Shown here: in pieces, positions 1-5,888 of the stretch
How positions within the stretch are numbered: the first letter of the stretch is position 1
Layout: every line of letters starts with the position of its first letter
Origin: Prolixibacteraceae bacterium
GTDB taxonomy: Bacteria > Bacteroidota > Bacteroidia > Bacteroidales > Prolixibacteraceae
DNA length: 10,727 nt
Direction of reading: 5' to 3'
Assembly (NCBI GenBank): GCA_027858145.1
Contig: JAQIDF010000083.1
Coordinates: 1-10,727, forward strand
Notes under the pieces: model-generated
What the model was told of the DNA's origin: nothing
Databases searched by the model: none
What the model saw: the letters and a program-made list of their open reading frames with translations, nothing else
Translations under genes and position numbers: made by a program

Positions 1-186
1 TTTCGGGGGTGTTTAATTAAATTTATTTCTATCTACAATAATAGTGGATCATTAGTTGATTCATACGCTGTTAATAATTCAGAAAGTGTATCATTAAATT
101 TTTCACAACAAAACTCCGGTGTCTATTATTATAAAGCTTTTACCTCAGCAGGGGAATTTGTATCAGGTAAATTTATTTTACGATAG
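1..186 (+). CDS. C-terminal end of a T9SS cargo protein (partial, 5' end outside window)
   Basis: The frame is open from base 1 and ends at TAG 184-186, giving 61 residues. The last third has the pattern of a T9SS type A sorting domain: an NSGVYYYKAFT segment followed by a short hairpin and GKFILR at the end. This matches the family rule G-[VIF]-Y-x-Y, then x-G-K-[FV]-x-V/L near the C-terminus. Such tails direct a protein through the outer membrane by type IX secretion and are removed by the sortase PorU. The N-terminal functional domain lies outside the window, so the activity is unknown. The next gene fragment starts 29 bases downstream on the same strand. Confidence 0.75.
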   Translation, partial: FRGCLIKFISIYNNSGSLVDSYAVNNSESVSLNFSQQNSGVYYYKAFTSAGEFVSGKFILR

Positions 187-215
187 TTATGTGATAAAAT
201 TATAAAAAGAAAAAA

Positions 216-488
216 ATGAAGCAAAAATATATATTGTTTACAGCATGCATTTTGGCATTGTTGAATGTAAATGGTCAAATAACGCATGAGATTTCATTTA
301 AAGATGATTTTTGTTTAGATATAACAACATTGAATGATAGTTCTAAATATGTAAAAATAGGTAAGGCTAATCTGCAATTTATAGAAGAAGTGGGTAATCC
401 TGAATTACCATATAAAGTGCTAAAATTTTTATTGCCCGCAAATGCCCCTAATGGCGCGAGTTTGCACCTTAAATCCGCATGTGAATAA
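216..488 (+). CDS. Truncated secreted protein, N-terminal fragment resembling a C25-type propeptide
   Basis: This 90-residue ORF starts at an ATG behind an A-rich stretch. It begins with a signal peptide (basic MKQK, hydrophobic core to about residue 18, NVNGQ cleavage region). Residues about 55-80 contain EEVGNPELPYKVLKFLLP. That pattern (G-x-P-E-L-P followed by a hydrophobic strand and P) is typical of the propeptide at the start of gingipain-like (peptidase C25) and related T9SS cargo proteins. Full-length members normally run to many hundreds of residues, but this one stops at TAA 486-488. The same frame continues after the stop with more coding-like sequence and a C-terminal remnant up to 782. 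It is therefore best read as the broken start of a larger gene. The C25 resemblance comes from this short motif only. Confidence 0.55.
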   Translation: MKQKYILFTACILALLNVNGQITHEISFKDDFCLDITTLNDSSKYVKIGKANLQFIEEVGNPELPYKVLKFLLPANAPNGASLHLKSACE

Positions 489-782
489 CCCAAAAGCTCT
501 AACTATTATTTTAAGAGGATTTTCAACCTAAAATTATCTAAAAATGATCTGTCTAAAACTGATTTTGAACAAGGAAGTCGATAAATTATATTTTTGAGAA
601 AAATAAAGCAATACTCTTTATCTTACAGTGGTATTATAATACACTGTATCATTTTATTTTTAATACATAGTGGGGGTGTTCTTATAAATAATGGTTCAAA
701 CGTCGTTTGGGATGCTTGCTATGAAATTGATATAAAAAGCGATTTTGAAGTTCAATTGGGTTCAACATTTGAAGCAAAATAA
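489..782 (+). pseudogene. Decayed 3' remainder of the 216 gene with a coathanger-stack-like C-terminus
   Basis: The frame of the 216 ORF continues here without a shift: 31 sense codons to TAA 582-584, then 65 codons to TAA 780-782. The final part reads GSNVVWDACYEIDIKSDFEV followed by QLGSTFEAK. It fits the repeat-like C-terminal motif of many Bacteroidota secreted proteins (N-x-x-V-x-F-x-A-x-x-x-I-x-L-x-x-G-F-x-V-x-x-G-S-x-F-x-A), which databases call a 3-coathanger stack domain. The only available start is a TTG at 594 without a credible signal peptide, so a free-standing gene is unlikely. I infer that a long cargo gene lost its middle and acquired stops. Strong AT bias is consistent with decay. 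Confidence 0.5.
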
Positions 783-783
783 A

Positions 784-791
784 TATGTTTG
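784..791 (+). promoter_or_regulatory. Possible Bacteroidota -7 element (TATGTTTG)
   Basis: The sequence matches TAnnTTTG exactly and lies 45 bases before the ATG at 837, directly after the stop of the upstream remnant. The nearest TTG triplets upstream are at 12 and 25 bases rather than the usual 19-20, so the -33 half is not convincing. If real, it argues against the in-frame TTG at 789, which lies inside the element. Confidence 0.3.
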
Positions 792-836
792 AGATTGCAT
801 GTTTTTAAAACAATGGATAACACAAATAATACTACA

Positions 837-2306
837 ATGAAACCATTATTATTTATATCGTTTTTATTGATGATTGTGTCTTCTATGGCACAATCTATCA
901 ATTACCAGTCTGTATTCTCGAACCGCACTGCACTGTTTAAGAATGTTAGCAATAACCAAATAATTGGGCTTAGGATCGATTCGGTAAAAAATGGAAATAA
1001 CAAAGTTTTGTACCCTTTTGCCACCATTCAAGAGGTGTCAACTAATTGTATTTCACCCTACAAAGCTTCGTGGATTGGCGAAAAGATTGTTGTTAAGAGT
1101 AATGGTATTAATCTGTTTTTTAATCGTAATGGAGACTCAATAAGTATTAATACCCTGGCTGAACTGAACGAAACATGGATTGCCTTCAACAAGGCAGACT
1201 CGTTAAGGGTTGAGGCCAGAGTTCAATCCATTGAGCCGGGCAACGTACTGGGTTTGGTCGATACTTTAAAAACTATTGTCTTTAGGGCAATAGACCAAAA
1301 CGGGAATACCGTTGCCAACACAGTAAACGAAAAGGGGGTGATAGTTAGCAAGAATCACGGTTTTTTAGAGGCACTTAATTTTTATCTTTTCCCAAACCAT
1401 ACCGCCAGAGTTCCTGCCGATAATTTGAACACTTATAACCTTGTTGGGTTAACAAACCCTAACGTTGGTATACAAAACCTTACCTGGTTCGAAGTGAATA
1501 ATTATAATGTGGGTGATGAGCTGCACGTGCGGGTACACAACACTGGAGATTATAACAATTACGAACCTTTGCGCGATTACGACAACCGTTGCATTTACAA
1601 ATACATTGATCGCACTAACTACCTTGATTCAATTGTTTATCGTTATGCACGCCAACAAAGCATCAATTCAGTTTACACCGATAGCACCAATTACGAATAC
1701 TACAACGACACTGTTAGATGGGTGGTATATGCTAACCCCATATTCGATAAGCTACCGGCAGAGCCAGTTGTGATTTCAAATTCTGTTTCGTCAATGTATA
1801 TGCTCTATAATGAGTTTAGGGAGAAAATTGATCTGAGTAATGATTATTTGAAATATATTGAAGGTGAAAAATGTTATATAACAATGGAGGCTGAGGGGTG
1901 CTTATACAAGCAAAATTTTATTGAAGGGCTTGGTGGTCCATATTATTACTGCTCTGGCTACTTTGGCGAAACAAAAGAGCGCAAACTTGTGTATTACAAA
2001 AAAGGCACAACCGAGTGGGGCACTAAATTGGAACTTCTTACTAGTGTTCCAAGCATCGAAAGCAACAAGCAGTTGCAGGTGTTCCATAACCCAACCACCA
2101 ACGATCTTACATTTAAGCTGAAAGAGGGTTTAGGAAAACACCGGGTGAATATTTTCAACCAGGCAGGACAATTGATAATAAGCGAGCAATTTGAAGGTTC
2201 TGTGCATAAGCTAAGCATAGCCGGCACGAAAAGGGGCTTTTATCTCTACCGTTTCACTACCGACAGATGCGAAATGCAAACCGGAAAAGTTGTTGTAATG
2301 TATTGA
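837..2306 (+). CDS. Secreted T9SS type A sorting domain protein of unknown function
   Basis: The protein has 489 residues from this ATG. It opens with a clear signal peptide (MKPLLFISFLLMIVSSMAQ, cleavage after AQ), which is why this start is preferred. In-frame alternatives are ATG 813 and TTG 789, and both would add a polar stretch before the signal peptide. The last 85 residues (about 405-489) form a type A sorting domain: an FHNPTTNDLTFKL strand, RVNIFNQAGQLI, then RGFYLYRF and QTGKVVVMY at the end. This predicts export by type IX secretion and anchoring or release at the cell surface. The mature region is beta-rich, full of Asn, Tyr and Asp, and I recognise no catalytic motif or named domain. 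It lies in a run of cargo genes on the same strand and need not share an operon with them. Confidence 0.85.
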   Translation: MKPLLFISFLLMIVSSMAQSINYQSVFSNRTALFKNVSNNQIIGLRIDSVKNGNNKVLYPFATIQEVSTNCISPYKASWIGEKIVVKSNGINLFFNRNGDSISINTLAELNETWIAFNKADSLRVEARVQSIEPGNVLGLVDTLKTIVFRAIDQNGNTVANTVNEKGVIVSKNHGFLEALNFYLFPNHTARVPADNLNTYNLVGLTNPNVGIQNLTWFEVNNYNVGDELHVRVHNTGDYNNYEPLRDYDNRCIYKYIDRTNYLDSIVYRYARQQSINSVYTDSTNYEYYNDTVRWVVYANPIFDKLPAEPVVISNSVSSMYMLYNEFREKIDLSNDYLKYIEGEKCYITMEAEGCLYKQNFIEGLGGPYYYCSGYFGETKERKLVYYKKGTTEWGTKLELLTSVPSIESNKQLQVFHNPTTNDLTFKLKEGLGKHRVNIFNQAGQLIISEQFEGSVHKLSIAGTKRGFYLYRFTTDRCEMQTGKVVVMY

Positions 2307-2333
2307 AAATAAATCTGTCGCCTTGAACTTGCA

Positions 2334-2462
2334 ATGTTCGAATCCAGAAGAGCAGGTTTCAGCCACACACTTGCTTTTGTGAGCTGGCATTCTCCTTTTC
2401 TTATTTCATCTCTTAGCAACATATTTTTCATTGGTACGGTTCTCTTTCAGGCTTGTTGGTAA
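2334..2462 (+). other. 42-codon ORF in an unexplained segment
   Basis: An ATG ORF of 42 codons begins 27 bases after the preceding stop. The predicted peptide starts basic (MFESRRAGF), then becomes hydrophobic and aromatic with three Trp, and contains a SSLSNIFFIGTVLF stretch. The base composition (many CTT, TTC and TCT triplets, less AT-rich) differs from the AT-rich flanks. The other strand is also open over most of the segment. I cannot assign it: it could be a real small membrane peptide, part of a dispersed repeat, or the remains of another gene. No promoter or terminator is visible. Confidence 0.2.
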
Positions 2463-2481
2463 AAAATAGTGGGTTGAATGA

Positions 2482-2634
2482 TGGGTTATTATAAAACATT
2501 TATTTATACTTGATATTTATAATTCAAATATTGAATTCGAATGTCAAAATGATATTTTACTTGGTTCTGGTTTTGAAATTCAGATAGGTTCAAGTCTAAA
2601 TATAAATGCAGGTTCAAATTTATCTTGCCCATAG
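2482..2634 (+). pseudogene. Remnant of a T9SS cargo C-terminus (coathanger-stack-like)
   Basis: A 50-codon open stretch without a usable start ends at TAG 2632-2634. Residues 14-31 read SNIEFECQNDILLGSGFE, followed by IQIGSSLNINAGSNLSCP. Aligned without gaps to the remnant ending at 782, it shares SN, a central I, S, FE, Q and GS at matching positions (S-N-[VI]...I...S-x-F-E-[VI]-Q-[LI]-G-S). It therefore looks like another coathanger-type tail that has lost its body. It lies directly upstream of the ATG at 2646, and a TTG at 2625 in the frame of the next gene falls inside it. Functional expression is unlikely. Confidence 0.45.
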
Positions 2635-2645
2635 TAATCAATGTT

Positions 2646-3494
2646 ATGAAACATATATTAATTTTAATATCACTACAATTCTTAGTTCAGGTTTCCATTT
2701 GTCAAAATTTTATAAATGAAAACAAAATGTGGTGCAATACACGAATCGGAACTGAAGTAAACAGCACTTATGAAAGCTATTATATAAAATTTGCCGGCGA
2801 TACGACTATTAATGAAGAAGGGTATAAATTCATAATGAGATCAGACGATCAAAATCACGAGAATTGGTATTATTATGGACTCATCATGGAAGATTCAATT
2901 AACGGACAGGTGTATTTATATGATAAGACAAGTGAGACGAAAAGCTTACTTTACGACTTTGGACTGGAGCAAGGCGACAGTATTGAGAGTTACGGCGAAA
3001 ATTATGTTGTTGATACCGTCATATATCAAACATTTGGAAGCATTGGCGAACTATCTAAACATATCTTTTTTGAAAATGGCAGGGTATGGATAAAGGGCGT
3101 TGGTAGTTTACGTGGGGTATTAGAAGGTGTTCCTAATTTACCATTATCTACTGGTGCAACATTAGATTTGGTTTGTTTTTATGAAAACGATGAAAAGGTT
3201 TACCAAAATGCCAGATACAATGATTGCTACGTAAATACCACGGCTGTTACTACACTGGAAGATCAAGCTAAATTCATCGAAGTTTTCCCATCTGATATTG
3301 GCATCTTAACAATTAGGACATCCAACAACAAACAAGGTGAATTTATGCTGTTTGATTTAGAAGGACGAAATATTATAAAACAAGACATCAATATCATTGA
3401 AACCCAACTTTGCCTGCAACAAAGTGGAGTATTCATATACCGTTTTACCAGTAACGAAGGAGAAATACAAACAGGAAAAGTTTATGTGAAGTAA
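2646..3494 (+). CDS. Secreted T9SS type A sorting domain protein, paralog 1
   Basis: The protein has 282 residues from the ATG, which begins a good signal peptide (MKHILILISLQFLVQVSICQ). The in-frame TTG at 2625 lies within the preceding remnant and is rejected. The mature part has features of a widespread Bacteroidota cargo group: DTTINEEGYKF near the start, LYDFGLEQGDSIE, VVDTVIYQTFGS, then VWIKGVGSLRG and a Cys-containing LVCFYENDEKVY. I know these from similar secreted proteins but not with any assigned activity. The C-terminal 75-80 residues are a type A sorting domain ending FIYRFTSNEGEIQTGKVYVK. The gene is followed 52 bases later by a paralog whose last 62 bases are identical, which points to tandem duplication and local recombination. 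Confidence 0.85.
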   Translation: MKHILILISLQFLVQVSICQNFINENKMWCNTRIGTEVNSTYESYYIKFAGDTTINEEGYKFIMRSDDQNHENWYYYGLIMEDSINGQVYLYDKTSETKSLLYDFGLEQGDSIESYGENYVVDTVIYQTFGSIGELSKHIFFENGRVWIKGVGSLRGVLEGVPNLPLSTGATLDLVCFYENDEKVYQNARYNDCYVNTTAVTTLEDQAKFIEVFPSDIGILTIRTSNNKQGEFMLFDLEGRNIIKQDINIIETQLCLQQSGVFIYRFTSNEGEIQTGKVYVK

Positions 3495-3495
3495 T
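3434..3495 (+). repeat. 62-bp perfect direct repeat, copy 1 (end of paralog 1)
   Basis: This copy runs from CATATACCG to the base after the TAA stop and is identical at every base to 4341-4402. It encodes the end of the sorting domain (IYRFTSNEGEIQTGKVYVK). Identity breaks immediately on both sides. Confidence 0.95.
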
Positions 3496-3506
3496 TTCAG
3501 AATCAG

Positions 3507-3526
3507 GGATGGCACCGATGCTATCC
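3507..3526 (+). terminator. Hairpin between the paralogs, possible weak terminator
   Basis: GGATGGCA (3507-3514) pairs with TGCTATCC (3519-3526), including one G-U pair, around a CCGA loop. The downstream sequence is T-rich but lacks a solid T run, so termination would be weak. It could also be an mRNA-stabilising structure at the end of the first paralog. Confidence 0.3.
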
Positions 3527-3546
3527 GTTATTTAAACTTTATTGCT

Positions 3547-4401
3547 ATGAAACTAAAAATTATAATACTTGCATTAATTTCGTTTTCCTACCTGCAATTG
3601 ATGTCTCAAGAGTTTATCGATTCAACCAAAACATGGACAGTAGCAGAATATATAACGTCAGGGCCTGGCAGTACTTCAAAAACCACAATAACCTTTTCAA
3701 TTAGTGGGGATACACTAATTGAAAATACATTGTATGCCAAAATGTTTTCCTTAGATAACGATGGAAATATTGAGCTGCATTCTTTGTGGAGAGAAGAAGA
3801 AAGTGGAGAAGTATATTTTAGGAGGGGGCTTGAAGGTGAGCAATGTATTTACAACTTTCAACTGGAAGAAGGAGACACTTTTAATATAGGATCGAATGAA
3901 ATAATTGTCGATTCGGTAATGTTAAAGAACTTTGGCAGTACCGAAAAGAAATTTTTATATGCACACTATTCTTATGTTCCCGACCATGTCATTGTTTGGA
4001 TTGAAGGCGTAGGTTCGCTTAATGCACCAGGGGTTCCAGATGAGTACTTCTTAGATGGCGGTAGTTATACGTTAATCTGTTACCACGAAAATGATGAATT
4101 GATTTTTCTTAACCCCAACTATACCGATTGTAACGCCAGTTCAGGAACATCGGCAAAGGATGTAGCGTACAATGATAATTTAATACGTTTATTTCCTGTG
4201 AGCGATTTATCCATAAAAATTGACATTCAAAGCAATGAATCGGGAAATGTCGATTTCTATACCATAGAAGGGAAGCATGCTTTGTCTGAAACTTTACAAA
4301 ACAGTGCTTCGTATGTACAGCTACCCAAACAAGGAATTTACATATACCGTTTTACCAGTAACGAAGGAGAAATACAAACAGGAAAAGTTTATGTGAAGTA
4401 A
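3547..4401 (+). CDS. Secreted T9SS type A sorting domain protein, paralog 2
   Basis: The protein has 284 residues with a signal peptide (MKLKIIILALISFSYLQLMSQ). It aligns along its length with the protein encoded at 2646-3494: GDTLIENTLYAKMF, IYNFQLEEGDTFN, IVDSVMLKNFGS, VWIEGVGSLNAPG and LICYHENDELIF match the corresponding segments there. Overall divergence is high, yet the last 19 residues are identical, and so is their DNA. The C-terminus is a type A sorting domain (LIRLFPVSD, VDFYTIEGKHAL, GIYIYRF, GKVYVK), so the protein should be secreted by the T9SS. No enzymatic motif is recognised. It could be co-transcribed with the first paralog, since no good promoter is visible in the 52-base gap. 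Confidence 0.85.
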   Translation: MKLKIIILALISFSYLQLMSQEFIDSTKTWTVAEYITSGPGSTSKTTITFSISGDTLIENTLYAKMFSLDNDGNIELHSLWREEESGEVYFRRGLEGEQCIYNFQLEEGDTFNIGSNEIIVDSVMLKNFGSTEKKFLYAHYSYVPDHVIVWIEGVGSLNAPGVPDEYFLDGGSYTLICYHENDELIFLNPNYTDCNASSGTSAKDVAYNDNLIRLFPVSDLSIKIDIQSNESGNVDFYTIEGKHALSETLQNSASYVQLPKQGIYIYRFTSNEGEIQTGKVYVK

Positions 4402-4402
4402 T
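4341..4402 (+). repeat. 62-bp perfect direct repeat, copy 2 (end of paralog 2)
   Basis: This copy is identical to 3434-3495 at all 62 bases. It covers the end of the sorting domain, the stop codon and one further base. The sequences on both sides are unrelated or only distantly similar. Confidence 0.95.
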
Positions 4403-4474
4403 CTTATTTGTAGAACAAATCAGGCAGGTTTTTTGTATATGCAATAGTAGTTTTTTTAATAAAAATAATGATTT

Positions 4475-4990
4475 ATGAAACCGATAAAAAACATAATGCT
4501 TGTTTTTATTTTCCTTGCAATATCATTTTCAGCTTATGCGCAGCAAGAGCAAAAAACACGTAAAGAAGCCAGAGAAGAAAAGAAAGAACGGATTGAAAGC
4601 CGTGTTGACTCAATGATCACGGCTAAAGATTACATTTTTATGGCACGTAGTGCCCATCCCATGAGCATGCCGGTTGTATATCTTACTTCTGAATACGATG
4701 TGAAGGTTAAAGGCGATTCGGTTTTTGTGTATTTGCCATACTATGGCAGGGCATACCAGGCCGATTATATGTCAACCGAAGGCGGCATTAAGCTTGAGAC
4801 TTCCTATAATGAGTATTCATTTGAAAAGGATGATAACGGTTATGAAATAAGTTTTGAGGCTGAAAGTGATGCTGATAAATACACTTTTAACCTGTCCGTT
4901 TCAGTATCGGGATACGCATCACTGCATGTGTCATCTTATAACCGGCAATCAATTTCGTTTAATGGCATTATAAAAGGGTTGGGCTTATAA
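4475..4990 (+). CDS. DUF4251 domain-containing periplasmic protein
   Basis: The protein has 171 residues with an N-terminal signal peptide (MKPIKNIMLVFIFLAISFSAYAQ). A short, highly charged helix follows (residues about 24-45, many Glu, Lys and Arg). The rest is the DUF4251 fold known from Bacteroidota: SVFVYLPYYGRAYQADY at about 82-98, then TEGGIKLE, and alternating beta strands ending in SYNRQSISFNGII. The function of DUF4251 proteins is not established. There is no sorting tail and no lipobox Cys after the signal peptide, so a soluble periplasmic location is most likely. The gene stands alone between the cargo cluster and a strong hairpin terminator. No promoter matching the Bacteroidota consensus is evident in the 73 bases upstream. 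Confidence 0.85.
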   Translation: MKPIKNIMLVFIFLAISFSAYAQQEQKTRKEAREEKKERIESRVDSMITAKDYIFMARSAHPMSMPVVYLTSEYDVKVKGDSVFVYLPYYGRAYQADYMSTEGGIKLETSYNEYSFEKDDNGYEISFEAESDADKYTFNLSVSVSGYASLHVSSYNRQSISFNGIIKGLGL

Positions 4991-4992
4991 CA

Positions 4993-5029
4993 TTAAAAAA
5001 GGCTTCCGAATTTCGAAAGCCTTTTTTAA
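4993..5029. terminator. Bidirectional intrinsic terminator
   Basis: TTAAAAAAGGCTT (4993-5005) pairs perfectly with AAGCCTTTTTTAA (5017-5029) over 13 bp around an 11-base loop. The T run serves the DUF4251 gene on the + strand, and the A run on the left arm becomes the U run for rplU-rpmA on the - strand. The convergent stop codons at 4990 and 5049 lie on either side. Confidence 0.85.
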
Positions 5030-5048
5030 TATTTTATAATAACAGATG

Positions 5049-5315
5049 TTAGTTCTGCTCGCTTGCCGGGGCAACCGATACATACGATCTGTTTTTTTGT
5101 TTCTTACGGAATACAACTTCACCTTCAATCAATGCAAATAAAGTATGATCTTTACCCATACCAACATTGTTGCCCGGGTGATGTTGCGTACCACGCTGGC
5201 GAACGATAATATTACCTGCTTTTACAGCTTGTCCGCCCCAAATTTTTACGCCTAATCGTTTACTTTCCGATTCGCGACCGTTCTTTGAACTACCTACACC
5301 TTTCTTATGAGCCAT
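5049..5315 (-). CDS. rpmA: 50S ribosomal protein L27
   Basis: The 88-residue protein starts MAHKKGVGSSKNGRES and continues with RLGVKIWGGQAVKAG, RQRGTQHHPGNNVG and GKDHTLFALIEGEV. These are the standard L27 segments. L27 is part of the large ribosomal subunit, and its flexible N-terminal tail reaches the peptidyl-transferase centre. The tail here begins directly after the start Met, without the cleavable extension known from Firmicutes. Length is normal for the family. It lies 18 bases downstream of rplU and must share its transcript. The convergent terminator follows the stop codon. Confidence 0.97.
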   Translation of the reverse strand: MAHKKGVGSSKNGRESESKRLGVKIWGGQAVKAGNIIVRQRGTQHHPGNNVGMGKDHTLFALIEGEVVFRKKQKNRSYVSVAPASEQN

Positions 5316-5333
5316 GGTATTTAATTTTTTTTG

Positions 5334-5645
5334 TTATCCTACTATTTCTTCTATTTGAATCTGAGTTAAATACTGACGGTGACCGTTTTTAACTTTGTAA
5401 CCTTTACGGCGTTTTTTCTTAAAAACAATTACTTTGTCACCTTTCATGTGTTCAACAACTTTGGCTGTAACTTTTGCACCTTTTACGGTAGGGGTGCCAA
5501 CTTTTACTTTTCCATCATTGTCAACCAGTAAAACCCTTTCAATGTCGAAGGTTTCCCCCTCGGCTGTTTCAACGCGGTTTACGTACAATTTTTTGTCTTT
5601 TTCAACTTTGTACTGTGTGCCGCCAAAATCAATAATTGCGTACAT
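5334..5645 (-). CDS. rplU: 50S ribosomal protein L21
   Basis: The 103-residue protein begins MYAIIDFGGTQYKVEKDKKL and contains the L21 signature region near the end (VIVFKKKRRKGYKVKNGHRQ, then YLTQIQI). L21 binds 23S rRNA early in assembly of the large subunit. Length and both ends fit the family. It is the first gene of the rplU-rpmA operon, and a well-formed Bacteroidota promoter lies about 85 bases upstream. The leader of roughly 78 bases is long enough to hold a regulatory structure, but none is proven. Confidence 0.97.
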   Translation of the reverse strand: MYAIIDFGGTQYKVEKDKKLYVNRVETAEGETFDIERVLLVDNDGKVKVGTPTVKGAKVTAKVVEHMKGDKVIVFKKKRRKGYKVKNGHRQYLTQIQIEEIVG

Positions 5646-5729
5646 TTTTATTGAATATTACGTTATTTCCGGAAGGCGGGGAAAATGTATCTCCCTCTTT
5701 TTTGGCCAACTCGAATTCATTTCGGACTG

Positions 5730-5759
5730 CAAAAGTATATAATTTTGAATGATTGCCAA
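5730..5759 (-). promoter_or_regulatory. Promoter for rplU-rpmA (Bacteroidota sigma consensus)
   Basis: Read on the - strand, TTG (5759-5757) is followed by a 19-base spacer and TACTTTTG (5737-5730). This is an exact match to the -7 consensus TAnnTTTG, with the -33 TTG at the expected distance. Transcription should start near 5723, leaving a leader of about 78 bases before the L21 start codon. Confidence 0.75.
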
Positions 5760-5856
5760 ATATTTAAACCTAAAATTGTTACATTTTTATGCCTGTTGAT
5801 TGCTTCCAAAAAACAGAATAAAGCGCAAATAAATTACTCAAAGCAAAAACAATTTC

Positions 5857-5864
5857 TATCTTTG
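5857..5864 (+). promoter_or_regulatory. -7 element of the BFN-UVR/nucleoside transporter operon
   Basis: TATCTTTG matches TAnnTTTG exactly and lies 24 bases before the ATG at 5889. A clear TTG at the -33 position is missing. The placement supports the start at 5889, because the longer frame that opens at 5685 would include the promoter. Confidence 0.5.
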
Positions 5865-5888
5865 TTTGACTTGCAAAAACCTTTTTTT

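Noticed and set aside
789..836. Upstream starts (TTG 789, ATG 813) for the 489-residue cargo gene
   Set aside because: They would place a polar stretch before a complete signal peptide, and TTG 789 falls in a possible -7 element.
1507..1773. 88-codon + strand ORF inside the cargo gene
   Set aside because: It is a shadow frame of a well-supported secreted protein. Its Thr/Ile-rich translation has no signal or motif.
2331..2352. GTTCGAATCC as a possible tRNA T-arm
   Set aside because: The flanking bases do not form a T stem or acceptor stem, and no D or anticodon arm is found upstream.
2625..2645. TTG start for the first paralog
   Set aside because: It lies inside the coathanger remnant of another frame, and ATG 2646 begins a complete signal peptide.
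4406..4420. ATTTGT-AGA-ACAAAT hairpin after the second paralog as a terminator
   Set aside because: The stem is only 6 AT-rich base pairs and the T run lies 8 bases further downstream, so it does not meet the usual pattern.
5685..5888. N-terminal extension of the BFN-UVR gene (68 extra codons, open frame from 5685)
   Set aside because: The extension overlaps the rplU leader and promoter region and contains the gene's own TATCTTTG element. Its translation is not protein-like, and family members start at the MQKIK-type position.
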